The position numbers and the translations under genes are program-made. Shown piece by piece: positions 8,181 to 18,761 of a DNA stretch of 64,000 nucleotides. Position 1 is the first letter of the stretch. The number at the start of each line of letters is the position of its first letter. Below the pieces are notes generated by a model, which worked only from the letters and a program-made list of their open reading frames with translations, was not told the DNA's origin and ran no database searches. The stretch is from Bacillus sp. FJAT-26390 (GTDB taxonomy: Bacteria > Bacillota > Bacilli > Paenibacillales > Paenibacillaceae), in the NCBI RefSeq assembly GCF_001682865.1, contig NZ_MAQX01000011.1, positions 345,691 through 409,690 of the forward strand, written 5' to 3'.

Positions 8181-9875
8181 CTAAAGCGCCTTATCGTCCA
8201 CGCTGTCAAGCCAGTTCGAAATGCTGCCGATAACGGATGAGACGCAGCCGTCCTCAAACGGAGATTTTAGTCCCGCGACGCTAACCAGCTCCGTGAAAGA
8301 CAAGCTTCCGCCAAGGCGGCAAAGCTTCAAATAATCTGCCCATGCCCCGGAACGATCCTCATGCATCTTTTTCCAGAACTGAAAGGCACAAATCTGAGCC
8401 AGCGTGTAATCGATATAGTAGAATGGCGTGTTGAAAATATGCCCTTGCTTATGCCAGAAGCCGCCCTGCTCCAAATAGGCATTATCCGCATAATTGCGGT
8501 GAGGCAAATATTTGCGCTCTATTTCCCGCCATGCCTGCTTCCGCTCGGCAGGTGTCGCATCCGGGTTCTCATAAATATAATGCTGGAATTCATCCACCGT
8601 TACGCCGTACGGGAGGAAGATCAAGCCGCTCGCTAGATGATCAAACCGGTATTTATCCGCATCCTCCTCGAAGAAAAGGTTCATCCACGGCCAAGTGAAA
8701 AACTCCATGCTCATCGAATGAATCTCGCAAGCCTCATAAGTCGGGAAGCTGTATTCCGGCACCTCGAAGCTCCTGCTTTCGTACACTTGGAAGGCGTGGC
8801 CCGCTTCATGCGTTAGCACGTCGATATCGCCTGATGTCCCATTAAAGTTGGAAAAAATATAAGGAGCGCCGTAATCGCTAATATAGGTACAGTAACCTCC
8901 GCTTTGCTTGCCCTTCTTGCTGACGAGATCCATGAGATCATTATCCTGCATGAAGCGGAAAAACTCGTTCGTCTCCGGGGATAATTGCTCGTACATCTTC
9001 GCGCCATTGCTTACAATCCATTCCGGATCGCCCTTCGGCGTCGCATTCCCGGATTTGAAGCTGAAGTTCTCGTCATAATACAACAGCTCGCTGACGCCGA
9101 TCCTGGCTTGCTGGCGCTCCCTCAGCTTCGTCGCAACCGGAACGATTCCCTCTAGCACTTGTTTCCGGAAGTTTGCTACCATCTCCGCATTGTAGTCGGT
9201 ACGTGACATTCTGGCATAACCAAGCTCGACATAATTGCTGAAACCAAGCTTCGTTGCGATCTTTGTCCGTACTTTAACAAGATCATCATAGATGCGGTCA
9301 AACGTTTCTTCGTTCTCAGCCATGAAGCCGGATGATGCTTCCGAAGCTCGCCTTCGCATTTCGCGATCAGTGGACTGCTGGAATGGCGCGAGCTGCGAGA
9401 GCGTCCGCTCCTCGCCTTCGAACAAAATTTTGGCCGATGCAATCAGCTTGGCGTATTCCGTTGTCAATTTGTTTTCACGCTGAAGGTCTTCTATGATCTC
9501 CGGGCTAAAAATCTTAAGCGCCAGCTCAGCCAATTGGAACAGCTGCCGCCCCCACTTATTTTCCAATTGAGCCCTGAACTTCGAAGTCACAAGCAAACGG
9601 TAATAGTCTGTCAAATATTCTTGCACGACCGGCCCGTTCTCGTCAAAGAAATCCTGCTCCGCTTTATAAAAATCATCGTTCGTATCGATAGAGTGGCGAA
9701 TGCTTGCAATTTGCTGCTGCGTATCGAATTCACTCCGAAGCTTATTAAATGCCGCCATTGCAGCATCCTGCTCCTCGAAGCTTTCAGCTGATTGGAACGA
9801 TTCCAATAACACTTTGATCTTTTGCTCCAAAGCCTTTACATCCGGACGCTCATAACGATATTCGTTAAATTTCAT
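8181..9875 (-). CDS. pepF: M3 family oligoendopeptidase F
   Basis: A 564-residue zinc metallopeptidase of the M3B family. The zinc site is the HEAGH of LTHEAGHAFQVYESRSF, with the distal glutamate probably in TYEACEIHSMSMEF. The family element SNFNGTSGDIDVL directly precedes it. These enzymes cleave oligopeptides in the cytoplasm and help recycle peptides. Length matches the shorter PepF subfamily of about 560-600 residues. No signal peptide is visible. The ATG start has a modest upstream site (GAGGGCAGG). It is a single-gene unit ending in the hairpin at 8127-8149. Confidence 0.93.
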   Translation of the reverse strand: MKFNEYRYERPDVKALEQKIKVLLESFQSAESFEEQDAAMAAFNKLRSEFDTQQQIASIRHSIDTNDDFYKAEQDFFDENGPVVQEYLTDYYRLLVTSKFRAQLENKWGRQLFQLAELALKIFSPEIIEDLQRENKLTTEYAKLIASAKILFEGEERTLSQLAPFQQSTDREMRRRASEASSGFMAENEETFDRIYDDLVKVRTKIATKLGFSNYVELGYARMSRTDYNAEMVANFRKQVLEGIVPVATKLRERQQARIGVSELLYYDENFSFKSGNATPKGDPEWIVSNGAKMYEQLSPETNEFFRFMQDNDLMDLVSKKGKQSGGYCTYISDYGAPYIFSNFNGTSGDIDVLTHEAGHAFQVYESRSFEVPEYSFPTYEACEIHSMSMEFFTWPWMNLFFEEDADKYRFDHLASGLIFLPYGVTVDEFQHYIYENPDATPAERKQAWREIERKYLPHRNYADNAYLEQGGFWHKQGHIFNTPFYYIDYTLAQICAFQFWKKMHEDRSGAWADYLKLCRLGGSLSFTELVSVAGLKSPFEDGCVSSVIGSISNWLDSVDDKAL

Positions 9876-10187
9876 ACCGCACCTGCCCTCTTTAAAATAG
9901 GAATGTAATTAGTAGACCAAGCCATTTACCAATTATATCCTAAACAGCGGAGAACACCTACATGTCTATATGCTTAAATTTGCTAAATGGACGTGACGCC
10001 TTTCAGCGATTATTTTTGGTGAGGTAAAGTTACAGCGTAAGCGGCGCAAAAATCGTATCCTCCTTTCAACAGGGCTGGCTGCAAGCTGCCAAGTTTATGC
10101 ATGAGCGAGGTGAATGTTCCGCCAATCGTCCTCTCTACGCCCCTCAAAAGATGATAAATCACAAGATTATGGCTGTAAAAATCAAAA
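9876..10187. other. Intergenic stretch, no assignable gene
   Basis: The pepF promoter should lie at the left end. On the minus strand a frame of about 47 codons is open to a stop at 10010-10012 (containing GGTFTSLMHKLGSLQPALL), but it has no start with a ribosome-binding site and I recognise no family. It could be a fragment of a lost gene or chance. Confidence 0.3.
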
Positions 10188-10213
10188 GAGGGTGACCCAA
10201 AAGGGGCACCCTC
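10188..10213 (-). terminator. Terminator of the pentose-phosphate operon
   Basis: GAGGGTG (10188-10194) and CACCCTC (10207-10213) pair, with inner CCC and GGG extending the stem. On the minus strand TTTTGATTTTT follows. It lies 85 bases after the gnd stop and closes the operon. Confidence 0.8.
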
Positions 10214-10297
10214 CTCACATTATAATTATCCGATTCGTTTCTGTTTGTTGTCATCTTATGAGATCTAGTTGAAATGATTGCTCGAAGCCCCCATACC

Positions 10298-11707
10298 TTA
10301 TTTCATCCACTGAAAGTGGAAGCTGCCCTTTTGGTCAAGCCGCTCGAAGGTATGTGCCCCAAAATAATCCCTCTGCGCTTGCAGCAAGTTAGCCGGCAGC
10401 CTCTCTGAACGATAGCTGTCATAATAAGCTAGTGCGGAAGAAAAAGCAGGAACCGGAATCCCTCTAGTTACCGCGATAGAAATAACGTTTCTCCAAGCGT
10501 CTTGATAATTCTCGACTATTCCTTTGAAATAATCGTCCAAGAACAGGTTTCTCAGAGCCGGATCACGATCATAAGCATCCTTAATATTTTGCAGGAAGGC
10601 TGCACGGATTATACATCCACCGCGGAATATCATCGCAATGCTGCCATAATTGAGATTCCATTTGTACTCGTCGGAGGCCGCTCGCATTTGGGCAAAGCCC
10701 TGCGCATACGAAGCGATTTTGCTTGTATACAACGCTTTGCGTACCGCTTCGATAAATTCCTTCGGATCGCCGTCATAGCTTGGTACAGCCGGACCGTTCA
10801 ACCGCTCGCTTGCGGCTACGCGCTCCTCTTTCATTGCGGAGATGAACCGGGCAAACACCGACTCCGTAATAATGGACAGCGGAACGCCCAAATCCAGTGC
10901 GCTTTGGCTGGTCCATTTCCCTGTTCCTTTTTGCCCTGCCGAATCAAGGATAACATCGACCATTGGTTTGCCTGTTTCCGGGTCCGTTTTAGCGAAAATG
11001 TCGGCTGTTATTTCGATTAGATAGCTATCCAGCTCGCCGCGGTTCCATTCCGAGAAAATGTCATGCAGCTCGTCTGTGCCAAGGTGCAATACATCCTTGA
11101 GCAAATGATAAGCCTCGCCAATGAGCTGCATGTCGCCGTATTCGATGCCGTTATGAACCATTTTGACATAATGCCCGGCACCGTCTTCACCGATATACGT
11201 GGAGCAAGGATCACCGTTAACTTTAGCCGATATGGCTGTCAAGATCGGTTCAACCAGCTCATAAGCGTCTTTTTGCCCGCCTGGCATAATCGAAGGGCCA
11301 TTCAGCGCTCCTTCTTCGCCGCCGGAAATGCCTGCGCCGATAAAGCGGAAGCCTTTGGCTTGCAGATCCTTATTTCTTCTTTGCGTATCCGGGAAATGCG
11401 CGTTGCCGCCGTCAATGAGTATATCACCTTGGCTTAGGTAAGGCACAAGCTGATTAATGGTATCATCAGTCGGTTGGCCCGCTTTAACCATGATTAATAT
11501 TTTGCGCGGCGTCTCCAGCGATTGAACAAATTGTTCGATGCTGTAAGCCCCGACGAAATTTTTGCCCGGCGCTTCTGCCAAAAGCTCATTCGTTTTCTCA
11601 GGTGAACGATTGTATAAAGCAACCGAGAACCCTTTGCTCTCCATGTTTAGGGCAAGGTTTTTACCCATTACGGCTAAGCCGACCACGCCAATTTGCTGTT
11701 TTGTCAT
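10298..11707 (-). CDS. gnd: 6-phosphogluconate dehydrogenase, decarboxylating (NADP+)
   Basis: A 469-residue enzyme that converts 6-phosphogluconate to ribulose-5-phosphate, CO2 and NADPH. The N-terminal Rossmann motif is [15 protein letters not shown]. The substrate-binding signature [20 protein letters not shown] and the catalytic region [20 protein letters not shown] follow, and the C-terminus ends in [12 protein letters not shown] chose the ATG at 11705-11707, after GGAGG, over an upstream in-frame ATG. It is the last gene of zwf-tkt-tal-gnd and lies 45 bases downstream of tal, so the oxidative branch enzymes bracket the two transfer enzymes in one transcript. Confidence 0.97.
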   Translation of the reverse strand: MTKQQIGVVGLAVMGKNLALNMESKGFSVALYNRSPEKTNELLAEAPGKNFVGAYSIEQFVQSLETPRKILIMVKAGQPTDDTINQLVPYLSQGDILIDGGNAHFPDTQRRNKDLQAKGFRFIGAGISGGEEGALNGPSIMPGGQKDAYELVEPILTAISAKVNGDPCSTYIGEDGAGHYVKMVHNGIEYGDMQLIGEAYHLLKDVLHLGTDELHDIFSEWNRGELDSYLIEITADIFAKTDPETGKPMVDVILDSAGQKGTGKWTSQSALDLGVPLSIITESVFARFISAMKEERVAASERLNGPAVPSYDGDPKEFIEAVRKALYTSKIASYAQGFAQMRAASDEYKWNLNYGSIAMIFRGGCIIRAAFLQNIKDAYDRDPALRNLFLDDYFKGIVENYQDAWRNVISIAVTRGIPVPAFSSALAYYDSYRSERLPANLLQAQRDYFGAHTFERLDQKGSFHFQWMK

Positions 11708-11752
11708 TGTAACTACCTCCCTGCAATTTGCATCTTCAACTTTCAAGCTATC

Positions 11753-12421
11753 TTATTGCTGAACTGTTTTTTTCCAATCGGCTGCGAATTTCTCCATCCC
11801 TTGATCCGTAAGTGGATGCTTGGATATTTGTTCGATAACCGAAAACGGAATCGTTGCGATATGCGCACCCGCCATCGCTACGCGAGTCACATGATCCGGA
11901 TGGCGGACAGAGGCAGCGATAATTTGCGCGTCCAGGTTATGCGTACGGAATAATTCCGCAACCTTCACGATTAGTTGAACGCCATCCTCCGATATGTCAT
12001 CCAAGCGGCCTAGAAACGGCGAGACATAGGTGGCGCCAGCGCGAGCAGCAAGGAGCGCTTGGTTCACTGTGAAGATCAGCGTAACGTTTGTTTTCACGCC
12101 TTTTTTAGTTAAATAACGGCAAGCCTCTAAACCTGCAAGCGTCATTGGAAGCTTGATCGTAATGTTTTTGTCATTGTTATTGATTTTGATCAGTTCGTTC
12201 GCTTGCGCGATCATTTCCTCTGCTGTAAGTGCGTCAGGCGTTACTTCAGCGGACACGGATTCTACATCAGGCACTTCTCGCAAAATTTCTGCAATGCGGT
12301 CCTCGAATTTCACTCCTTCTTTGGCAACCAAAGAAGGATTCGTTGTTACGCCGGATAAAACGCCGATTTTGTACGCTTTTTTAATGTCTTCCACATTTGC
12401 CGTATCGATAAAAAATTTCAT
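11753..12421 (-). CDS. tal: Transaldolase, short (TalC/MipB-type) subfamily
   Basis: A 222-residue protein of the small transaldolase family, which includes fructose-6-phosphate aldolases. [23 protein letters not shown] and the Schiff-base lysine in [14 protein letters not shown] (about Lys90) are present, with [10 protein letters not shown] later. Operon context with zwf, tkt and gnd supports transaldolase rather than aldolase activity; sequence alone does not separate them by eye. The start at 12419-12421 follows GGAGG by eight bases. It begins 20 bases after the tkt stop. Confidence 0.93.
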   Translation of the reverse strand: MKFFIDTANVEDIKKAYKIGVLSGVTTNPSLVAKEGVKFEDRIAEILREVPDVESVSAEVTPDALTAEEMIAQANELIKINNNDKNITIKLPMTLAGLEACRYLTKKGVKTNVTLIFTVNQALLAARAGATYVSPFLGRLDDISEDGVQLIVKVAELFRTHNLDAQIIAASVRHPDHVTRVAMAGAHIATIPFSVIEQISKHPLTDQGMEKFAADWKKTVQQ

Positions 12422-12441
12422 AATGATCAACCTCCATTTTT

Positions 12442-14442
12442 TTAATTGCTTAGCAATTGTTTAGTTAGGCGAACCACATTATTTACTGAAAAACCGAAGT
12501 ACTCCATTACTTCATTGCCAGGACCTGATGCACCGAAAGTATCGATGGACAATACTTTTCCGGTAGGTCCCGTATAACGCTCCCAGCCAAGCGAAATACC
12601 TGCTTCAATGGCTATCCGCTTCGTAACAGATGCAGGCAGAACGGACTGCTTGTAATCTTCGGATTGGCGATCGAATAGTTCTCTGCTCGGCATGGCAACT
12701 ACACGTACAGAGAGGTTATCCCGCTCCAGCTCTTCCTTCGCGCTCACCGCAAGTGAAACCTCTGATCCGGTACCGATAAGAATGACATCCGGTTGATCAT
12801 TCGTTTCCTCCAGCACGTAAGCGCCTTTTGCTACCCCGTCAACGTTTGCTTTCGTCGCTTCATAAACGGGAAGGTTTTGGCGGCTTAGCACAAGCGCTAC
12901 CGGACCTTGCTTTTGCTGCAAGGCATACGCCCATGCATTTGCCGTTTCATTTGCGTCTGATGGCCGAATGACCGTCAGGCCTGGAATCGTTCGCAGCGCT
13001 GCCAAGTGCTCGACTGGCTCATGAGTTGGACCATCTTCCCCAACGGCAATCGAATCATGCGTAAAGACATAAATGACAGGCAGCTTTTGCAGAGCAGCCA
13101 ACCGAATGGACGGCCTCAAATAATCGCTGAATACGAAGAAGGTGCTGACGAACGGTTTTACGCCGCCATGGAGCGCCATGCCGTTGCCGGCAGCGCCCAT
13201 CGCATGCTCGCGAACGCCGAAGTAAATGTTGCGTCCCGAATAGGATTCCACGGCAAAGGTTTGATCGCCGCTAATGTCCGTCATCGTCGAATGCGATAAA
13301 TCTGCGCTGCCTCCAAAAATCGATGGTACGGTTTTGATGTAATGATTGATAGCAGCACCGCTTGCTATGCGGGTAGAAACGGTTTTCGACGTGTCAAACG
13401 TTAGGATGTCTTTGGCTTCAAATACGACAGTCCCATCGATTACTTGCTCCAGCTCCTCGCCAAGCGAAGGATGCTGCGCTTTATAGGAAGCTAACAATCT
13501 GTTCCAGTCTTCTTCTTTTGCCTCGCCTTTATGCTTAAGCTGCTCAAAGTGTGCTTTGACTTCTTCTGGAACCGTGAACTCTTCCTCATACTGCCAGCCA
13601 TAAACTTCCTTGGTAGCCCTCGCTTCGTCCTTGCCAAGCGGATTGCCGTGCGCCTTGTTCGTTCCGGCTACCTTCTTGCTTCCAAAGCCGATAATCGTCC
13701 GGATTTCAATAATGGTAGGCTGCGAATCGTTTTGCTTAGCGGCTTCGATCGCTTTCGCAATTGCCGCCACGTCATTGCCGTCCTCAACCCTTAAATATTC
13801 CCATCCAGCCGATTCCGCTCTTTTTTGCATATTTTCTCCGAAGGAAAGGTTTAGCTCTCCATCTAGTGAGATATCATTGGAATCGTACAAGACCACTAAT
13901 TTGCCAAGCTTCATATGTCCAGCCATGGACATCGCCTCGTAAGCTACCCCTTCCATCAAACATCCGTCGCCAACAAGCGCGTACGTATAATGATCGATAA
14001 CCGGGAAGCTGCTTTGGTTAAATTTAGATGCCAGATGAGCTTCGGCCATCGCCATCCCAACAGCCATCGCAAGGCCTTGACCAAGTGGGCCCGTCGTTGC
14101 TTCTACACCATCAGTGTGCCCAAATTCGGGATGCCCCGGCGTTTTGCTGTTAAGCTTGCGGAACTGCTTTAAATCTTCAATGGACACGTTATAACCTGAC
14201 AAGTGCAGGAGACTGTAAAGCAATGCAGAGCCATGGCCCGCTGAAAGAACGAAGCGGTCACGGTTAAACCATTTGGAATGGCTTGGATTGTGATTCATCA
14301 ATTTGGACCAAAGGGCATAAGCCATTGGGGCAGCCCCCATCGGCAGGCCTGGATGGCCAGAATTGGCGCTGTTAATGGCATCAATAGACAAAGTGCGGAT
14401 CGTATCAATAGCTAGCTGGTCAATCGTTTGTGTGATAGGCAT
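12442..14442 (-). CDS. tkt: Transketolase
   Basis: A 666-residue thiamine-diphosphate enzyme transferring two-carbon units between sugar phosphates. The cofactor-binding region [18 protein letters not shown], the [17 protein letters not shown] start of the family and the transketolase signature around [20 protein letters not shown] are intact. Length is standard. AAGGAG precedes the ATG at 14440-14442. The start lies inside the end of zwf (23-base overlap), which suggests translational coupling and firmly places it in the operon. Confidence 0.97.
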   Translation of the reverse strand: MPITQTIDQLAIDTIRTLSIDAINSANSGHPGLPMGAAPMAYALWSKLMNHNPSHSKWFNRDRFVLSAGHGSALLYSLLHLSGYNVSIEDLKQFRKLNSKTPGHPEFGHTDGVEATTGPLGQGLAMAVGMAMAEAHLASKFNQSSFPVIDHYTYALVGDGCLMEGVAYEAMSMAGHMKLGKLVVLYDSNDISLDGELNLSFGENMQKRAESAGWEYLRVEDGNDVAAIAKAIEAAKQNDSQPTIIEIRTIIGFGSKKVAGTNKAHGNPLGKDEARATKEVYGWQYEEEFTVPEEVKAHFEQLKHKGEAKEEDWNRLLASYKAQHPSLGEELEQVIDGTVVFEAKDILTFDTSKTVSTRIASGAAINHYIKTVPSIFGGSADLSHSTMTDISGDQTFAVESYSGRNIYFGVREHAMGAAGNGMALHGGVKPFVSTFFVFSDYLRPSIRLAALQKLPVIYVFTHDSIAVGEDGPTHEPVEHLAALRTIPGLTVIRPSDANETANAWAYALQQKQGPVALVLSRQNLPVYEATKANVDGVAKGAYVLEETNDQPDVILIGTGSEVSLAVSAKEELERDNLSVRVVAMPSRELFDRQSEDYKQSVLPASVTKRIAIEAGISLGWERYTGPTGKVLSIDTFGASGPGNEVMEYFGFSVNNVVRLTKQLLSN

Positions 14443-15943
14443 ATTGTTCTCCTTTTATTGTATCGATTTCTTGTTCAGTCAGCGTATCGAACCACCAATG
14501 GTAGCCGTCTCTCGCCAGTAATGCATCAGACTCAGCAGGTCCGTAAGTTCCCGCTGAATAAAGATGAAGCGGAACAAGATTTTCTTCAAACGCATGCAAG
14601 ATCGGTTGAACCCATTTCCATGACAGCTCCACTTCATCCCAGTGCGCAAAAAACGTAGGATCACCGTGCAAGGCATCATGCAGCAAATTTTCATAAGCTT
14701 CAGGCACATCGTTGCGGCTCGTATGAAAGTCGATGTTTATCGGCTTGAACTCCCCTTTTTGCTGAGGGTCCCTTGTATTTAATTGCAGCGTTATCCCTTC
14801 ATTAGGGCTAATCTCAAACACCAACAGATTTGGTGTTTTGTTGTCATTTGCCGACGACTGCTGCTTTAACGGTTCCTTGAACTCGATGACGATTCGTGTT
14901 GATTTTTCTTTCATTCTTTTGCCGGTTCGGATATAGAAAGGAACGTCCCGCCAAAAAACATCATCGATTTGCAGCCTAGCGGCAATAAACGTATCGTTCA
15001 TGGATGCTTTAGGAATACTTGGTTCGGAAGTATAGCCGACTACCGGATTCCCTTGGATTGCGCCTGCTGCGTATTGGCCGCGGATCACGCTCGATTTTAC
15101 ATCCTCTTTTTGCAGCGGCTCAAGCGATTCCATCACCAGTTTCTTTTTAAAGCGAACATCATCGGAGCTGCTGTTTTTCGGAAGGTGAATCGCCAGCATC
15201 ATAAGCAATTGCAGCATATGGTTTTGGAACATGTCTCTAACCGCACCTACGTGATCGTAATAACCCGCTCTTTCTTCAACGCCCACTGTTTCATTAGCCG
15301 TAATCTGAACGTTGGCAATGTAACGATTTGACCATAATGCTTGAAGAACGGGGTTAGTCTGCTGCAGCACCTCAAGCTTCTGCACCATAGGTTTGCCGAG
15401 ATAATGATCAATCCGAAAAATTTCATGCTCCGCAAAAGCTTTGCTCAGCTTTTCATTCAAATCCCGAGCAGATTGCAAATCATGTCCAAATGGTTTTTCG
15501 ATCATCAGCCGTTTCCAGCCCGTTGTCGTTCCTAGCCCGCTTTCCTTGATGTTGAATGCGATCGTTTCAAAAAACTCTGGTCCAACGGACAAATAAAACA
15601 TTCGATTTGGCGCAAGATCCAGCTCTTCTTCGCGTTGTTCAATTAGCTTCAGAAGCTTCTGGTAATCCTCTTTATTTCCTACATCCAATACACTGTAACG
15701 AAAGGCGCTTAAGAAGCTTTTCAATAATGCAGGATCACTTGCTTTGCGTCTAGAGAAGCTAAGAAGAGATTGCTCCACATTTGCTTGAAATTTTTCATCA
15801 GACAGCTCTCTTCTTCCAAGACCAATGACAGAAAATGATTGCGGCAGCTTTTGTTCGATAAATAAATTAAACAAGGCAGGGTAAATTTTTCTTTTGGCTA
15901 AATCCCCTGTCGCTCCAAACAAGACAAACGTTGCGGCTTCCAT
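14420..15943 (-). CDS. zwf: Glucose-6-phosphate 1-dehydrogenase
   Basis: A 507-residue enzyme that oxidises glucose-6-phosphate to 6-phosphogluconolactone, the entry to the oxidative pentose-phosphate pathway. The nucleotide-binding motif [16 protein letters not shown] is at the N-terminus and the active-site signature [12 protein letters not shown] in the middle. I chose ATG 15941-15943, which follows AAGGAG by eight bases; a frame open for 29 further codons has no better site. It heads the operon zwf-tkt-tal-gnd, divergent from a LysR gene at 16122, a plausible but unproven regulator. Confidence 0.97.
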   Translation of the reverse strand: MEAATFVLFGATGDLAKRKIYPALFNLFIEQKLPQSFSVIGLGRRELSDEKFQANVEQSLLSFSRRKASDPALLKSFLSAFRYSVLDVGNKEDYQKLLKLIEQREEELDLAPNRMFYLSVGPEFFETIAFNIKESGLGTTTGWKRLMIEKPFGHDLQSARDLNEKLSKAFAEHEIFRIDHYLGKPMVQKLEVLQQTNPVLQALWSNRYIANVQITANETVGVEERAGYYDHVGAVRDMFQNHMLQLLMMLAIHLPKNSSSDDVRFKKKLVMESLEPLQKEDVKSSVIRGQYAAGAIQGNPVVGYTSEPSIPKASMNDTFIAARLQIDDVFWRDVPFYIRTGKRMKEKSTRIVIEFKEPLKQQSSANDNKTPNLLVFEISPNEGITLQLNTRDPQQKGEFKPINIDFHTSRNDVPEAYENLLHDALHGDPTFFAHWDEVELSWKWVQPILHAFEENLVPLHLYSAGTYGPAESDALLARDGYHWWFDTLTEQEIDTIKGEQYAYHTND

Positions 15944-16121
15944 GTTCATTACTCCTTCCAGCATAGCTTCTCTCTTATTTCTAACAGCACGATTTGCAGC
16001 GACCGGAACAGCGGCGCTTATCCGTTCCAATCTGCAAGCGCTGGTTTCTTTTGCTTAGTTCCACTATAATACTTTTATCACCTATACAAGTAATTAATAT
16101 ATTTCACAGGAGCTATAGACC

Positions 16122-17003
16122 ATGTCTATGAACAATTATGAGCTGTATAAGGTTTTTTATTGGGCTGCGAAGACGGGAAGCCTGACTCAGGCTGCTAAAT
16201 TCCTGTATATCACCCAGCCCAGCGTCAGCCATGCCATCAAACAGCTTGAGGACAGCTTTGGCATCACCTTGTTTTACCGGAACTCCAAAGGCGTATCCCT
16301 GACGCAAGAAGGCGCTATCCTTTATTCTTATATTGAAAAATCGCAAATTTTAATATCGCTGGCGGAAGAAAAACTGGCGGCGCTCAAAAACCTGGACAGC
16401 GGCGAGCTGAGGATCGGCGGCAGCGATTCGCTGTTCAAGCATTATTTGCTGCCATACTTAGAAGATTTTCATCAGATTCACCCTGGCATCAAGCTTCAAC
16501 TTATTCATGGGACTACCCCGGAAATTATAGCTTTCTTGAAAGAAGGCAAAATTGATTTTGGCGTCGTTCGTATGCCGATTGTCGACGCTCAGCTTGAAGT
16601 GCGGGAAGGCATTCAGCTGCAGGATTGTTTTGTGGCCGGAGCCCGTTATGCAGAGCTTAAGAACAAGCCGCTATCGCTCGAGCAGCTAATCCAGTACCCC
16701 GTCATCCTATTCTCGCGCAATAGCCGGGCACGAATGGCCATTACGGAATTGTTCCAGGGCTACGGCTTTGAGCTGAAGCCTGAAATTGAGGTCGGAAGCG
16801 TAGATCTTCTCATTGAATTTGCGCGAAAAGGACTCGGCATCTCTTACGTCACCCGAGAATTTGTTTCCAAGGAGCTGGAGGAGGGCTCGCTTTTTGAGAT
16901 CCAATTGGAAGTGGAGCTACCTCCCTCGCAAGTAGGTATTATGATTATGCGCAACATGCCGCTTTCCATTGCAGCAAGCCGTTTTATTGAAGGTTTTAAA
17001 TAA
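16122..17003 (+). CDS. LysR-family transcriptional regulator
   Basis: A 293-residue LysR regulator: an N-terminal winged helix (GSLTQAAKFLYITQPSVSHA) and a periplasmic-binding-like effector domain to the end. The ATG at 16122 follows AGGAGC by eight bases. It is divergent from zwf across about 180 bp, the classical arrangement for a LysR protein and its target. The intergenic DNA holds a weak dyad (ACTT and AAGT, 13 bases apart, at about 16069-16089) that could be a binding site. Control of the pentose-phosphate operon is inferred from position only. Confidence 0.9.
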   Translation: MSMNNYELYKVFYWAAKTGSLTQAAKFLYITQPSVSHAIKQLEDSFGITLFYRNSKGVSLTQEGAILYSYIEKSQILISLAEEKLAALKNLDSGELRIGGSDSLFKHYLLPYLEDFHQIHPGIKLQLIHGTTPEIIAFLKEGKIDFGVVRMPIVDAQLEVREGIQLQDCFVAGARYAELKNKPLSLEQLIQYPVILFSRNSRARMAITELFQGYGFELKPEIEVGSVDLLIEFARKGLGISYVTREFVSKELEEGSLFEIQLEVELPPSQVGIMIMRNMPLSIAASRFIEGFK

Positions 17004-17025
17004 CATCCCTGTTTGACGCGATAAA

Positions 17026-17065
17026 AAAAATGGTTGAGCCGACGACTGCCGGTTCAACCATTTTT
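17026..17065. terminator. Bidirectional terminator between lysR and the SDR gene
   Basis: A 16-bp stem (17026-17041 with 17050-17065, one G-U pair) with an 8-base loop. A-run and T-run flanks allow termination from both convergent genes. Confidence 0.85.
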
Positions 17066-17090
17066 GCAATAGTTCATATGAAAGCAGGAA

Positions 17091-17855
17091 TTACCAAGGC
17101 AATTGGTCATCGAGATGGAAGAAACCACCGGTTTGTCCGTCAGCCGGCAAAGTAGCAGCAATAATGCTGGTACGGCTGCCTTCCACAACATCGATTGCCG
17201 CGTTGTCGCCGCCTAATGCGGTTACGACCCAACCAGGGTGAATGGAATTGACTTTGATCGGGGTATCCTTCAGCTCATGCGCCAGATGAACCGTAAAAGC
17301 GTTTAATGCTGTCTTCGATGCATTGTAAGCAAACGTTTTGAACGAATAAATAGGAGCCGTTGGATCAGCATGCAGCGTTAACGAGCCTAAGACGCTGGAC
17401 AGATTTACGATTCGTCCTGCCTCCGATTTGCGAATCAGCGGCAGCAACGTTTGCGTCAGCTGGATTGGCGCGAAGAAATTGACATCAAAGGTTTCACGAA
17501 GGGTCTCTGCGGGCAGCGTGCTTGTACGGTTAATGATTTGCGCCGATACGTTCTCTTCATCCAGCAAAATGCCTGCATTGTTAATGAGAATATCCAGCTT
17601 GCCATACTTCTGTTCAAAGAAGCCATATACCGCAGCATGGTCTTCTATGCTGTTGACATCACATTTGACGCTTTCGACAGTTAATCCTTCTTTTCTGAAT
17701 TGGTCTGCCGTGGCCTGCCCTTTTTGCGCATCGCGTGCTCCTATCACTACAGTTGCGCCCAGCTTGCCAAGTCCACGCGCCGTTTCTAATCCGATTCCCC
17801 GTGTGGCGCCAGTTACGAAAGCCACTTTGCCTGTTAAATTCAGTGATTCTGTCAT
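17091..17855 (-). CDS. SDR-family NAD(P)-dependent oxidoreductase
   Basis: A 254-residue classical short-chain dehydrogenase. The cofactor motif TGATRGIG is at the N-terminus, NNAG is intact (ILINNAGILLDEENV), and the catalytic residues appear in VNLSSVLGS and FAYNASKTALNAFTVH. Insertions after NNAG resemble carbonyl-reductase-like members. GAGGAGA lies upstream of the ATG at 17853-17855. The gene follows a TetR gene on the same strand, and a TGAGAA/TTCTCA inverted repeat lies in its own upstream region (17935-17952), so repression by that TetR is likely. The substrate is unknown. Confidence 0.88.
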   Translation of the reverse strand: MTESLNLTGKVAFVTGATRGIGLETARGLGKLGATVVIGARDAQKGQATADQFRKEGLTVESVKCDVNSIEDHAAVYGFFEQKYGKLDILINNAGILLDEENVSAQIINRTSTLPAETLRETFDVNFFAPIQLTQTLLPLIRKSEAGRIVNLSSVLGSLTLHADPTAPIYSFKTFAYNASKTALNAFTVHLAHELKDTPIKVNSIHPGWVVTALGGDNAAIDVVEGSRTSIIAATLPADGQTGGFFHLDDQLPW

Positions 17856-17934
17856 GTATATCGTCTCCTCTAGTTTAGGTTTTCATTTGTGGGAGTAAAG
17901 CTGGATTGCCGATGGAGAAAGCCGGCCAACTTTT

Positions 17935-17952
17935 TGAGAACGATCATTCTCA
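17935..17952. promoter_or_regulatory. Candidate TetR operator upstream of the SDR gene
   Basis: TGAGAA and TTCTCA flank a six-base centre containing GATC, giving an 18-bp near-perfect palindrome. The 14-base core TTTTGAGAACGATC recurs at 18580-18593 upstream of the tetR gene, so both genes probably respond to the same protein. Confidence 0.65.
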
Positions 17953-17971
17953 TTTGCTGAAAAAAATTTTT

Positions 17972-18550
17972 TTATTTTTCCATTGCTGCTAATGCAAAAT
18001 TGGCAATGCGATGCAGCTTCTCTTTACCGGCTGTGGTACGGACAAGGACCCTTAAGCCCAGCAGCGTATTGTGCAGGTGTTCGGCAAGCGCCTGAGCATC
18101 GTGGTCAGCGGTGAATTCTCCTGTTTGCTGTCCTCTGCGAATGATGTCCACAAGCAGCTGCTCGGTATGGTCAAAACCTTTTGCGGCCTTGGCGTCTACC
18201 TCTTCATCACGGGCTGCCAGCTCGATGGCTGAATTGACAAACATGCACCCGAGCGGCCTATCCTCGCCGCCTTCAATGATAAAGTCAAAAATAAAACGTA
18301 TCGCTTGGCTTGCCGTTTGCGCGCCTTTTGCCCCGGCTTCTAATTGGGAGCCAACCATATGCCCATAGCGGTCCAGTGATTTTAAATACAGTGAATGCTT
18401 GTCCCCAAAAGTATCGTACATACTTCTGCGATGGATGCCCATATGTTCAACAAGGTCATTCAAAGACGTCTTCTCATAGCCTTGTTCCCAAAACAACTGC
18501 ATAGCCTTATGCAGAACTGCGCTTTCCTCAAATGCTTTGGTACGTCCCAT
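17972..18550 (-). CDS. TetR/AcrR-family transcriptional regulator
   Basis: A 192-residue TetR protein opening with MGRTKAFEESAVLHKAMQLF; the helix-turn-helix is YEKTSLNDLVEHMGIHRRSM followed by YDTFGDKHSLY. GRPKxFD-type openings like this mark a large TetR subfamily that often controls an adjacent oxidoreductase. The ATG at 18548-18550 follows GGGAGGG. Operator-like repeats lie in front of both this gene and the SDR gene, so autoregulation plus control of the reductase is likely. The inducer is unknown. Confidence 0.9.
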   Translation of the reverse strand: MGRTKAFEESAVLHKAMQLFWEQGYEKTSLNDLVEHMGIHRRSMYDTFGDKHSLYLKSLDRYGHMVGSQLEAGAKGAQTASQAIRFIFDFIIEGGEDRPLGCMFVNSAIELAARDEEVDAKAAKGFDHTEQLLVDIIRRGQQTGEFTADHDAQALAEHLHNTLLGLRVLVRTTAGKEKLHRIANFALAAMEK

Positions 18551-18579
18551 CACATATCCCTCCCAAAACCATCTTAGCA

Positions 18580-18593
18580 TTTTGAGAACGATC
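18580..18593. promoter_or_regulatory. Second copy of the TetR operator core
   Basis: TTTTGAGAACGATC is identical to 17932-17945, here about 30 bases upstream of the tetR start. The second half-site is degenerate. It supports autoregulation. Confidence 0.5.
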
Positions 18594-18761
18594 GGTAAAG
18601 TATTTTCAAGAAAGCTCTTAAAAAGCGAGGCATATCACGGTTCTTATCTTATTCGTTCTATCCTTCGGTCTACATCAATCGATTGTTTCATATACATAGA
18701 CAAGCTAAATTCATATTCTTGTATGACGAATTTTTTTAAGAAAGGATGCGATCACTGCTAA

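Noticed and set aside
11063..11437. Plus-strand frames of 60-170 codons opposite gnd, tkt, zwf and other long genes
   Set aside because: They are shadows of strongly conserved coding sequence on the other strand, without ribosome-binding sites or family matches.
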